64,000 nucleotides of DNA from Siphonodentalium dalli (taxonomy: Eukaryota > Mollusca > Scaphopoda > Gadilida > Siphonodentaliidae), in contig CP136066.1 in NCBI GenBank assembly GCA_032622095.1, positions 115,465,319 through 115,529,318 of the forward strand, written 5' to 3'. Positions within the stretch are counted from its first letter, which is position 1, and every line of letters begins with the position of its first letter. This document shows positions 1 through 10,862 of the stretch, one piece after another. The position numbers and the translations under genes are program-made. Under the pieces are notes generated by a model. It saw only the letters and a program-made list of their open reading frames with translations. It was not told the origin of the DNA and searched no databases.

Positions 1-118
1 GATTGTGGAATGATTCTTCCTAAAACCATACTGGCTGCTGTATAAAATCTTGTGTTTTTCTAAGTATTTATTTAATCTATTATACATGAGATTTTCAAGT
101 ATTTTTGAAAAGATTGGT
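1..118 (-). pseudogene. LINE reverse transcriptase, central fragment
   Basis: Read on the minus strand this encodes an uninterrupted RT stretch that starts at the LPIFSKILE motif. It passes through NRLNKYLEKHKIL and reaches QYGFRKNHST, the conserved block just before RT motif A in CR1/Jockey-type LINEs. The catalytic residues would lie further left, outside the window. The first residues are encoded by the 11-bp sequence repeated at 7796-7806, and the frame joins the piece at 7796-8090 without any shift. This is therefore the continuation of the same copy and not a second LINE. It is too short to appear as a long reading frame. Confidence 0.85.
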
Positions 119-284
119 GTAAACAATATTTAAATTTTCGAACAAAACATGTAATACATACAATCAATTTGACATAAATAATAATAATGTTCAAAACGGG
201 GATTAGACAACAAGCCTAAAAGGCTTTTATCAAGTCTTTTCCTCGGAGAAGGAAGTTTACCCTTGGTATCAGACTAGATACCAT
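119..284. other. Left flank of palindrome 1 inside the insert
   Basis: AT-rich start of the insert with a short AAT run near 180-187 and a small inverted repeat (GGTAT..ATACC, about 266-283) just before the palindrome. No coding signal seen. Confidence 0.4.
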
Positions 285-3200
285 ATTAGTCCAGGAGATA
301 TTGGTCGACCTCTGCACCCCCCCCAGGACTTAACTTCACCCCACTAATTTTCTTCATTAAGGTCTCCTCTAATTTTTTTTCACTTGTTAACAAGAACAAA
401 AAGTGGCCCGCAGAGACTCCAGACAAGATGGCGTCCATCATGTCGGCCATTTTTTTTTAATGCACCAGGTCTCTTTGATCGCCATTATAGTAAAGATGAT
501 AGCACATGCGGTCTTGTTTTCAGGTCGATTCGTTATGCTAATATAAAACCCTTACAAATTAGCCAAAATTCCGACACCAGAATCCAATATGGCGGCCAAG
601 ATGGCCGGGATATTTTTGTCCGATATCACGTTTTCCCAATACCGGTATAATAGGTCAAAGCCGAATCTACGTTAATAAAGCGATGTAATGTTTCGAATCA
701 ATGAATGTTATTGCTATTATAACAACACCCATGCATATATATGTGCAGGGGATACTTAAGTTAGGATTCCTCTTATACCTAAGTTGAGGAATATTTACCC
801 AAATCCAAGATGGCGGCCAAAATGGCCACCAGAAATAAAAAATCGCCGAAAATCGCTGATTTTAACATCAGTGAACATTATTGTCATGAAAACTCCACAC
901 CTGCTTACTATTGTAAGTTGGGAACACTTAGGCGAAGAACTTTCCTTGTACCATATCCAAATAAAAGTCCCCCAAATCCAAAATGGCGCCCACAATGGCG
1001 GACAGATTTTGAAAAATCACCGAAATTCCCTCATATTCACATCATTGGGCATTATTGTCGAGACAACTCCACCCATGCTTACAATTGAGTTGGAAATACT
1101 GAGGTGAAGTAATTACATTACATCTCATGCAAGAAATTGTTTTCCAAATCGAAGATGGCGGCCCAAATGGCGACCGAAATTTGAAAACACAAGTCTACAT
1201 TTCTTTACTTTCTTACGATGGGCGTTATTGTTTCGCGATTTTTATCCACCATTACATGTCGATATGGAATAGTGACATGAAGTATTCATTAGGGTTTGGC
1301 AATTGATACTCAGAGCCAAGATCGCTGCTAAATTGGCAGCTAGAAATTGAAAAGAAATCGATATTTTCACATATTAATTTCAACTTTTTGTCATAATATC
1401 GGTATGTATGGACGAAACTGTACATAAACCATCTACTAGTTCCACTTAAAGGTATCAAAACGCATAACATAGCTCGTATCCTTCTGGAAAGATGAAAAAC
1501 CACAATTAATATCACGATGTGGCATTTCGAAATCCAGTCTCCACTTAGCGCCGATAATGGCCGTAAGCGTAGTTGCGCCTAATAGTTATATCAGAACAAT
1601 TACCTGATAACAGATTCTGATTTGCCACGTCACATCCATAATTATCTGGACCAGCTTTCATTTCTTTGTCTGAAATCTAGGTCGCTCACACCGACAAAGT
1701 ATTCACCACTCCCTGGGAGTAGGGTCCCTCTAATCATAACGTTTCAAACAATTCATTTTCCGGTGTCTCGCTTACGATTTTAAATATTTGCTAAATATGA
1801 TATATGTGCGTCATCTTGAAGGCATATGGCCGATGAGTATACAAGCTTACAGAAGGTCATCTCTATGTATGTGTCTCATACCCCATAGGATAATGACATG
1901 TACACCTGGCGAACCAGTTAGCAAGTCACTTCTCAATAGATGGTTCGTCAACTCACAAACTCAGCGAACGCATTGGCATATGTGGACAACTTCGACAGTG
2001 TTTCGAAGGTTGCTAGCTGTCTTATTCCCTTGGACAGATGTCTATCTGCTAAGGAGAAGACCCTAGTGTACAGACTACCCACACATCTTGACCATTATCC
2101 GAAGCAAACTGTGTGACGCCCGCAGTTGTCTCATCGAATATCTCCCAGCAGAGAAGAACAATGCTCGCGGTGCTAGTTTGTGGACATACGCCATGATAGT
2201 GGGAATGAAATGGGCCACTGTATACACCACCCCTACACCTGGTGCATGTTTAAGATATCGAATGTCATGCGTGTCGGTTTTATTTGGTGTGGTAAGATTG
2301 TATTTCCACATCCGTTTCGAAGCCTTTCTGATTCAACTACGTACACTTTTGTCTGGATAATACTATGCTAGCCTCGCTCAAAACAGTCGGATGGACTAAA
2401 GGATAATGTCTTTATAGCATGAATGTATGCGTGTTATGTTATCCTCTCTCGGGGTTAGTGTCAGTAGGTGGGCAGTATTATTCAAGAAAATGTCAGGAAC
2501 TGTGGTGCATTTATTTCACTATGTATTTAAAGAACAATTTACAGTCTCGATGGCAATGGCTGTGGACGTTCGGGAACGCGACCTTTATGATCATATAGCT
2601 TTATATATATAACTTTAGAATATAGTAGTTAATGTCTCATGCTGGAAAATGGTCGCAATGGTGATGTTACCAAGAAATCACTTGGTGTACCAACGTTTGT
2701 TAAACTGAATGCAAGAGCTCATCAATGTAACATTCCTCTGGATGTTCTTCGCGTTGAACATTTCACCCTTTTGTTGATGGCATTTGTACTTTCTTGAACC
2801 ATACCACCCCGCGTGAGTATGACATATCAACCAACTATCAAAGGTATCGCCTTTAAGACTACACCCCAGTCTTGGTGGGGCTTATACAGCAGTAGCCAAT
2901 GGCATACTCCTGGTCCAGTTGTTTAAGAACGGCTTCCAAACGGATGGGAACATACAATCTTAGCATACAAGGAAAGCAAAGCCACACATGAGATCCTGTC
3001 TGAATCTAAAACATAACAAAATAAGGGGCGGTGCAGTCATGGTCCAATTTCATTTGCACTATCATGACACATACCCACAAACTAGCACCGTGTGTATTGT
3101 TATCATCTGCTTGGATCTGTTCGGTGAGAGGATTGCTGGACGCCAACAAGCTTGTTCTTATGATCATGTTCAAGGAGTTTGGGTATATTATGCATTATGG

Positions 3201-5169
3201 TCTTCTACGCCTTAGCAGAGATACATCCGTCAAATGTCGGGCTTTCAACATTCGAAGCCATATACAGAAGTTGTCCGGGTACGTCAGTGCATTAGATGAG
3301 TATGTGAATTGATGAACCATATATTGAGAAATGGCTGTTTTGGAAGATCACCCGGTGTACACGTTGTTATTCCAATTAGGTCACCAAAGCTGACAATACG
3401 CAGATAGATAGGTCCTTCTGAAAGCTAGTATACGCATCGACCGAATACCTTTATAGTGTATCGCACAAGATGACGCATATACCCCATATGTAGCATCTGA
3501 ATTATACCATAAGCTATACCACGAATGAAGCTCGCTAATAATTCCAAGCTTTCGAAACAAACACGTGAGCTGGACACCGGCATATGTATTGTTTGAAACA
3601 TTCTGATTAGTGGCACCCTTCTACAAAGAAGAGTAGTGAACTGTTGTTGTGAGTGAGATAGATTAATCTGACGAATAGACGGAAACAAGTCTAGATAATG
3701 CTGAATGTGGCAATTCAGAATAAGCTCAGGTACTGTTGTTTTGATTGTTGGAAGTCATAATATGACTATTCGGCGCACCTATATACGGTTACGGCCAGTA
3801 TGAGCCCTTAGTGGAGAATGGATTTTGAAATGCCACATCGTGATTGTGGGTTTTCATCGTTCCAAAAGGCTACGACTTACATTGGAACTAATAGATGGCT
3901 TATATTATGTACCGTTTCGTTTATGCAAATCAATATTATGACAAAAAGTTGAAATTAGTATGTGATAATATCGGCTTCTTTTCAATTTCTGCCCGCCAGT
4001 TTGGCCGCCATATTGACTGTGAGTATCACTTGCCAAACCCTAATGAATAATTCATACATATCAACATGTAATGGTGGGTAGAAATCGCGAAACAATAACG
4101 TCCATCCTAAGATAGTAAAGGAATGTAGGCATGTTTTCAAATTTCGGTCGCCATTTTGGCCGCCATCTTCGATTTGGAAAACCATTTCTTGCATGAGATG
4201 TAAGGTAATTATTTCACCTCAGTATTTCCAACTCAACTGTACGCATGGGTGGAGTTGTCTCGACAATAATGCCCAATTATGTGAATATGAGGGAATTCGG
4301 TGATTTTTCAAAATCTGTCCGCCATTGTGGGCGCCATTTTGGATTTGGGGGACTTTTATTTGGATATGGTACAAGGAAAGTTCTTCGCCTAAGTGTTCCC
4401 AACTTACAATAGTAAGCAGGTGTGGAGTTGTCATGACAATAATGCTCACTGATGTTAAAATCGGCGATTTTTTATTTCTGGTGGCCATTTTGGCCGCCAT
4501 CTTGGATTTGGGTAAATATTCCTCAACTCAGGTATAAGAGGAATCCTAGCTCGAGTATCTCCTGCACATATATATGCATGGGTGTTGTTATAATAGCAAT
4601 AACATTCATTGATTCGAAACATAACATCGCGTTATTAACGGAGATTCGGCTTTGACCTATGATACCGGCATTTGGGAAAACGTGATATCGGACAAACATA
4701 TCCCGCAATGAATGCATATTATGGTCCCCATGTGTTCGCCAATGACTCCTCTATATGATAAATGTATAACATGATGCAAAAATTATAACATTTTCCCACA
4801 GAGACAAACGAAATGTGGTAACATGTCAGAAAAATAGCTTATTTTCACATTTCGGTGGCCATCTTGGCTGCCATATTGGATTCTAGTGTCGGGTTTTTGG
4901 CTAATTTGTAAGGGTTGTATATTAGCATAACGAATCGAGCGGAAAACAAGACCGCATGTGCTATCATCTTTACTATAATGGCGATCAAAGAGACCTGGTG
5001 CATTTAAAAAAAATGGACGCCATCTTGTCTGGAGTCTCTGCGGTCACTTTTTGTTCTTGTTAACAAGTGAACAAAATTAGTGGAGACCTTAAGGAAGAAA
5101 ATTAGTGGGGTGAAGTTAAGTCCTGGGGGGGGGGGGTGCCTGAGGTCGACCAATATCTCCTGGACTATA
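285..5169. repeat. Giant palindrome 1 (4.9-kb inverted repeat)
   Basis: The left arm begins TAGTCCAGGAGATATTGG near 287. The same sequence, reverse-complemented, closes the right arm near 5168. The outer 1.3 kb of each arm match closely: 300-1560 pairs with about 3790-5155, including a C-run/G-run at 318-326 and 5126-5137. Further in, the arms remain alignable but are clearly diverged. For example GGTGCTAGTTTGTGG at 2171 pairs with its complement at about 3075, and 1740-2060 pairs with about 3250-3700. No clear unpaired spacer is visible before about 2600-2750. None of the short open frames inside looks like a real protein. A transcript through it would fold into a very long hairpin. Confidence 0.85.
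410..1400. repeat. Array of about 172-bp modules in the left arm, each starting with an AAGATGGCGGC-like motif
   Basis: Motif-bearing module starts are visible at about 418, 580, 799, 972, 1144 and 1310. The best three are spaced 173 and 172 bp. Each starts CCAAATC(C/G)A(A/G)ATGGCG and carries a second ATGGC about 12 bases on, followed by a degenerate GAAAAATCACCGAA stretch and an ACAACTCCACNCATGCTTAC stretch. The right arm (about 3990-5040) carries the inverted copies. Short frames starting MAAKMATRN arise from the motif and are not genes. Confidence 0.7.
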
Positions 5170-5385
5170 TAGGGTAAATTTAGCAGACGGGGATAACATG
5201 TTAGATCCGAAAAAATATTGTTCAAGATGGGAGGGATAGAGTGCAGGAAGGAAGAACAACCTGCACTCATTGGTTCGATGGATATTGGGGATACATTGAT
5301 CAACGCTAATCAATATCACTGGGATAAGAGAAAAGAACTAAGAAATAAGATAGTGGACATGAATGGAAGCGGTAATTTTTCAGTG

Positions 5386-5975
5386 AAATAAACGTGATAT
5401 AAAAATAGGACAGATGGACGGACGGACTGACATGTTATGCAATGCAATTTGGCCTACATATGATTGACATAGCCTGTATATGGTTATAATGCATAAAAGG
5501 GCTGTGGATGTACTAGAAACAACATAGTCATATAATTATACAGTGCATGTAATTCACGATATACTTATAAAGATGAGCAGACGAGAAGTGTGTGGGGTGA
5601 CTGAACCAAGCCGGTGAAATAAACGTGATATAAAAATAGGACAGGTGGATGGACTGACATGTAATGCGATTTGACCTACATATGATTGGCATAGACCAGG
5701 TCAAGTTTCTAGCCTGTATATGGTTATAGTGCATAAAAGGGCTATGGGTGTACTAGAAAAACATAGTCATATAATTATACTGTGCAATACGATTTACGAT
5801 ATACTTACAAAGACGAGCAGACGCGAAGTGTGTGGGTAACTGAACCAAGCCAGGCTTTATCCGAATCATGAATTTGACCTCAGTCGCATAACACAACAAG
5901 CGCATTAACTGGACCAAGTCAAGCTTTACCCGAATCATGAAAATTGACCTCAATCGCATAACACAGAAGCGCACG
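5386..5975. repeat. Tandem duplication of about 235 bp, followed by a smaller duplicated segment
   Basis: AAATAAACGTGATATAAAAA starts at 5386 and again at 5616. The units run through CATAGTCATATAATTATAC and end at GAACCAAGCC. The second unit has a small extra segment (CAGGTCAAGTTTCTAG). After it, a CCGAATCATGAA..TTGACCTCA..TCGCATAACACA segment is itself present twice (about 5859 and 5930). No protein evidence. Confidence 0.75.
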
Positions 5976-6265
5976 ATAGTCACGCGCAATTAATGGTGCG
6001 ACACAGAATGAATCCAGATTGATACTTCAGAATCAGGTCATGTTAAACGAAAGGAAAACAGGGCATTTCGGACGAGACAGGCATTGGTATAGTAGGACAA
6101 TTTTGTAATGCATATCATTGTATATGGTTGATTGAATTGCATGAATCATGCTGTCATCTCAAGAGACGGAAAGTATGTTTTTCGCAAGTCATGGATTACC
6201 CAAATTAATTTATGTTTTGTTTTTATTTGTTTTTATTTGTTTTTACATCGCGTTCAAGGAAGGTT

Positions 6266-6800
6266 ATAATGGATTATGATACTTTCCAGCAGGGTAAGCA
6301 TATGTTCTATATTTTATCATAATACAGTAAATATGAAATGGCTAGCAATATTCTGGCTTAGCTTATATGTGTGTTTATGGCGCATATATTTTCCAGCCAG
6401 TGAAAAGAGGGGGGGGGGGGGTTCAGTTTCGGTGGACCAAATATAGGTCTTTAGTATGGGACTCAATTATCTAACAGTCTGACTTAGAGTGCGAAACATA
6501 AGTTCCAAATCGGAGACAGTGTGAGAAATATGCATATGAATATATACACACAACGACCAACTAATGATACTTTCCAGCAGGGTAAGCATAGGTTCGATAT
6601 ATTATTCTGATACAGTAAATCTAATCTGAAATGTATAATCTATATATTAGATGAGATTGCATTATTTTGGCTTAGATTATAGATATGTATGTTTATGGTG
6701 TATACTTTGACCAACCAATGGAATATTGGGGGGGGGGTGGTTTTCGGTAGACCAAATATAGGCCTTTAGTATGGAACTCAATGGACCTATCCGTACGTCC
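6266..6800. repeat. Diverged duplication of about 290 bp with G-runs; partial third copy at 7627-7735
   Basis: GATACTTTCCAGCAGGGTAA occurs at about 6278 and 6565. Each copy runs through GGCTTAG..ATGTTTATGG, a poly-G tract (about 6410-6421 and 6729-6737) and GACCAAATATAGG. The end of unit 1 (AACAGTCTGACTTAGAG to ACAACGACCAACT) recurs at 7632-7730, so the second unit appears split by the element at 6783-7626. Confidence 0.65.
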
Positions 6801-7626
6801 CGCCCACCTGTAGACTGCATGGTTACTGTTACTATGCACCACAAGCCATCTCAATTCCGCTATCTCTTCAGTGCTAAAATAGCTTCCGATGAGAAAGGAC
6901 TGTGTTGTTAAACGCCATGTAACACGATAATATAGCTCCGTTCTAAATATCACGTGCAATGTGTGAAATTTCGTGTAATTCTCTTGGAAAACATCTGTTG
7001 ATTCTCATTTACACGTACAATGTCGGAGGAAGCTTTAGATTCTCAAATGGATTCAGTAAGATCGACGTTCGCACGAGATCATACAGGTTAGAGCGAATAT
7101 CAGACAGTAGTCAGTAGAACTCAATATTACCACGATGTTATAACAGCAACAAATGTATACATTTATAACGAAAAACACCTCACATAAAACACATACTCGC
7201 GGCACAATTAATATTCTTAACGCATCACCGATCGGGACTACTATTTCCACGTTTTAGTCTGAAATCTGTTATATATAAATATTGAAATTTAAATAACACT
7301 AGGATCCGAGTGTGGTCGTTGGCATTGTTTAATCCAGCCTAAAGAGATGTCATAGTTACTTTTTTTTATTTAGGAAACCGAACTAAAACATGTATAAATA
7401 TCGTTCGTCAATCGGACATGTTCCACATGCACATATCAACACCATTGTAGCTTTTTAAGACATATTTTGCTCCCATGTTCGTAAATTCCCTATAGCTTAC
7501 AACTGTAGTTAGGGACTGGCTTGTGGGGCGATTCATATCACTAGGCAGGCATATGTCGCTTCCGGTTTTAAGCTATCGGCTCATTGGCTATAATTGAAAT
7601 TGGGGCGGTACCTACGGATAGGTCCA
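6783..7626. mobile_element. TIR element of about 844 bp, superfamily unknown
   Basis: GGACCTATCCGTACGTCCCG on the left matches the reverse complement of the right end (GGACCTATCCGTAGGTACCG) with one gap or mismatch. It interrupts a repeat whose uninterrupted form is present at about 6440-6560: ACTCAAT on the left and ATTAGCTAAC on the right rebuild the uninterrupted reading. The implied target duplication is only about 2 bp (AT). No transposase frame is seen inside. Confidence 0.55.
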
Positions 7627-7795
7627 TTAGCTAACAGCCTGATTTATTTAGAGCGCGAAACTTCAGAACCAAAACAGGGATCATGAGGGAAATATGCATA
7701 TATAATATATATATGTACACAACGACCAACTAGCTGATGGTGGTCGATAACACATTGAAAGGCCACAGCAGTTAGTTTACCCGCTCCTCCAGGGT

Positions 7796-8090
7796 AAAAG
7801 ATTGGTAGCACAGATACAGGTCTGTAGTTACTGAGTATACTTGCATCTTTAGATTTGAAGATTGGGGATACTTTAGCAAATTTCATTCGTTCTGGAAACA
7901 CACCCTGGGAAAGAGATAGGTTACAAATATGTGTCCATGGTACGATAAAGGAATCTGCACAATGCTTTAAGATGCCACATTTAAGTTCATCTAAGCCAGC
8001 TGCTTTTTTTGAGTCTATATTTTTCAGTTTGTATATTATTTCTAGTTCTCCAGCAGGTTCATTGCAAAATGAAGATGGGTTGTGAAGGGG
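7796..8090 (-). pseudogene. LINE reverse transcriptase, N-terminal fragment
   Basis: Minus-strand reading from about 8090 down to 7796 gives LKNIDSKKAAGLDELK, then GVFPERMKFAKVSPIFKSKD and NYRPVSVLPIF. These are the standard early RT blocks of CR1/Jockey-like LINEs (KsxGxDgi, fPxxxKxAxVxPifKxgd, NYRPISxLP). The frame is open across the fragment and stops being LINE-like at the 11-bp duplicated sequence (7796-7806), where the 7.68-kb insert begins. The rest of the RT resumes at 118. Confidence 0.85.
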
Positions 8091-8394
8091 GAGAAATTCC
8101 TTTGGATCATTGGTTGAATTTATCTTTTTTGCTAGATTAGGGCCTATATTTGTAAAAAAAAATCATTGAATTTTTCTGCAATTTTGTTTTTACCACTTAT
8201 ATACTTATTTTCATGTTGAAATTGTGTCACATTAGTTTTGTGTTTATTTTGATTGAGGATTTCTTTCAGGACAGTCCAGGTTGATTTCATGATACCTTTA
8301 ATAGTAATATTCAATTTTTTTGTGATAGTAATGTTGTTTGGCCATTCTTATTATGGATATTAATCTGTTTTTATATGACTTGTACCTTTCAGTG

Positions 8395-8721
8395 TTAATT
8401 TAAGATATGTTTTCTATAAAGTTTCTGTATAGTGTATTTTTTTTTAAATTGGGTTATTATTCCTGTTGTTATCCAGGGATTGTTATTTTGAGTTCTGATT
8501 TTCTTTCTACATTTAGGAGAGCTATAGTTGTAAGCATCAGTCATCTTATCAATGAATATATTATAAGATGAGTTGCAGTCGGTAGGCCTACCGTGAACTT
8601 GTTCACACTGCTCCAATCCATAGTGGATGTCTTGTTGATGAAGGTTTGAATATTTGTTTTGAAAATTCCCGTTGGAAGATGTTATATAATGTTGCTTTAT
8701 TTTGGTGTTGTTTATTATCAT
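8395..8721 (-). pseudogene. LINE linker between endonuclease and reverse transcriptase
   Basis: A 108-residue minus-strand frame with a KIRTQNNNPWIT-like motif followed by basic residues. This resembles the kxkPWitxgi..i..k..ly block that precedes RT in CR1-like elements. Its position between the endonuclease fragment and the RT start fits. Beyond this motif the assignment rests on position. Not a host gene. Confidence 0.65.
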
Positions 8722-9098
8722 AACCTCTAATTATAAGGAATATTGTAGGTGATCAGATATACCTTCAAAACAAATGCCTGAGTATATGGGGAAGAATGGT
8801 GACAGTTGGTGAAAATGTTGTCTATTAGAGTTGCACTGAACTCAGTTATTCATGTTGGCTTGGTTATCATTGGGAGGAACATAAATGATTTCAAGACATT
8901 GGTATAGTGTTTCCCTGCATTGTTCTCTGAGTCTAAGTTAAAGTCTCCCATAAGGATATCTTCTAATTCGGTGAAAATGCTATCCAGATAGTCAGTGTTA
9001 GTGGTTAAGTCAGATTGGATTTCAGCTTTTAATGAGTGAATATATAGACTCCCTGTCTGCCTTTATCATCTCTATGTCATTCTACTAAGTTATATTCA

Positions 9099-9395
9099 TT
9101 AAGTTTCAAGGTTCATTGGTGAGTCATCAGCTAACCAAGTTTCAGTAATACCTATAATGTGAAAGTTGTGCTCACAATTGTTGAGAGAGGTTGACAAGTT
9201 ATCTATGTTTTTATTTAACAATCCTATGTTAAAATGGATCAAAGATGCTGATATACTGCTTTTGATATCTTTTATTTTTTCATTGAGTTCTTCTAGTAAT
9301 AGATAATTGGAGGAATTTTGTTGGTTTAAGGTGTCTAGTAAGTTATCATTGTCATTATTATTATTAAATGCATTTTGAAAATTATCATTCAGCAT
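9099..9395 (-). pseudogene. LINE APE-type endonuclease, N-terminal fragment
   Basis: The minus-strand frame contains SLIHFNIGLLNKNIDNL, then FHIIGITETWLADD. These are the first two conserved endonuclease blocks: HxNixsl..n, and the ITETWL block with the catalytic glutamate. The rest of the domain, between 9099 and 8721, is degraded. The upstream side runs into the hAT element that starts at 9414. Confidence 0.8.
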
Positions 9396-9413
9396 AAAAG
9401 GGTTTGTTATAAG

Positions 9414-10588
9414 CAGTGTTCGCGCTGTCGGTAGCCAAATTAGCCAATGGCTAATCTTTTTCGAATTTGGCTAATAAAAATTTCATTTGGCTAAAATTTT
9501 GGCTAAACTTTTTTTGAACCCAAATGGAGACAAAGCATGGAGCCAGAAAGCTAATTAATAAAAGCGCTCAATAGATCGACATTCAAGACGAAGTTAGGTG
9601 ACGAAAGTATTTCATTATTTTCGTACTTATGAAATATCGTACAAAGGGAAACCCGATCGACAACTCTATCAACCAAGCGATCACAAAGTGATATGCAATC
9701 ATCTTTAGTTTTCACAAGACGGACATTCAAAGACGCATGGACATTAAACCGACCGTGGTTGAGTTATAACAATGTGAAGAAAGCAATGTTTTGTAAAGTG
9801 CATTGACGCCGGTATATAAGCAATTTGTTCGTAACAGGCTGTTTTAATCTGGAGAAATATTACGTCACTCTGCACGAAGCAGCAAAGGGTCATTATTAAT
9901 TTTTACATTTAATCCCCTAATCCCCCATTCAGCCCATTGTCTGTCTGGTCACTCACGGCGCGCCTGTACAATGCATGTTTATGATGACATTGTATTTATG
10001 ACGGTCGAGGTTTATGAGCACCAAGTGTAAGACAATAGCTTAATCAGCCAAATGTGAATCACGACATATTTTGTGGCTATTTGTCGTCAATATACCGATA
10101 GAGTCAAAATAATATGCATGCTTTTATGACAGATTGTAATTTGATAATGGCGTAACAATATTAAGTTATTAGTTTCCAGATGTCACTTATATATTTTCGC
10201 AAGGATAAATATTTAATGATTTAAAAAAGATGTTGATATTAAAAAAGGAAAAAAATGACATTAAAAAGGACAATCCCGGGTTACCCCCCCCCCCCCCCAA
10301 TTCACTCTTTCACATAAAGATTAATAAATTTTTAATAAATTATATATATAAAAATATTTCTAGTTCATCAAAATTATTTAAATTATTGTGTATTTTACCT
10401 GTGTCTGTTAGATTTTACGATTTAGTCATTAATTGTGAACCGACCAGAAAACGATGATTTAATTTGGCCAAAGTGTTTTTTAATTTGGCCAAAAAACATT
10501 TGGCTAAAGTTTTTTTTCATTTGGCTAATAAAATTTTCATTTGGCTAAACTTTTGGCTAAACTTTTTTTCGGTCCAGCGCGAACACTG
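9414..10588. mobile_element. Non-autonomous hAT-like transposon, 1175 bp
   Basis: The 14-bp perfect terminal inverted repeat CAGTGTTCGCGCTG opens the element and its complement CAGCGCGAACACTG closes it. GTTATAAG flanks both sides (9406-9413 and 10589-10596), a perfect 8-bp target duplication as produced by hAT elements. Just inside both ends are clustered short repeats of TTTGGCTAA. A poly-C tract lies at about 10284-10298. No transposase frame is recognisable. It sits in the LINE between the endonuclease and the PHD region, so it is younger than the LINE. Confidence 0.88.
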
Positions 10589-10707
10589 GTTATAAGTGGT
10601 TTTATATTTGATAGTTTTAGGTGGTTAAAATCTTGTTTCATGTCATATATAGCTAAATTGAAAAGGGCTTCTTCTTCAATGTTGTTGAAAGGGAAGGTTT
10701 CCTGGAT

Positions 10708-10862
10708 ACAATGATAGCAGAACCGGCGAGAGTTATCTTCATCAAGCTTTTTTAGATCAGTTTTTAGAGCAACTTAGAGCATTTCAAATGAATCAACTGG
10801 TCGCACAAGTCACAACCCAGAGCATCTTGATTGTTTCTTACTGAATTGGTACAGGTTGAGCA
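10708..10862 (-). pseudogene. LINE N-terminal PHD-type zinc finger, frameshifted
   Basis: Minus-strand translation gives CSTC, then GCDLCDQLIHLKCSKL, then after one frameshift DNSRRFCYHC. The spacing CxxC..CxxC..HxxC..CxxC is that of a C4HC3 PHD finger, which CR1-like LINEs carry near the start of their second reading frame. The frameshift lies near 10768. It continues downstream to the hAT insertion with IEEEALFNLAIYDMKQDF, giving more of the same protein. Confidence 0.75.

Larger units (their letters stand above)
119..7795. mobile_element. 7.68-kb insert in the LINE, carrying giant palindrome 1
   Basis: The sequence AAAAGATTGGT occurs at 108-118 and again at 7796-7806. Outside these copies the LINE RT frame is continuous; between them nothing is LINE-like. 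This is the expected trace of an insertion with an 11-bp target duplication. The insert contains the palindrome at 285-5169, a 235-bp tandem duplication (5386-5855), a roughly 290-bp duplication (6266-6800), and a TIR element at about 6783-7626. The insert ends (GTAAACAATATTT on the left, reverse complement of the right ACCCTGGAGGAGCGG) do not form an obvious terminal inverted repeat, though GTAAAC occurs close to both. It could be one composite element or an element later filled with others. I see no transposase. Confidence 0.6.

Noticed and set aside
810-1088. Frames starting MAAKMATRN in palindrome 1
   Set aside because: They come from the AAGATGGCGGCCAAAATGGC repeat motif and differ between modules; not a protein family.
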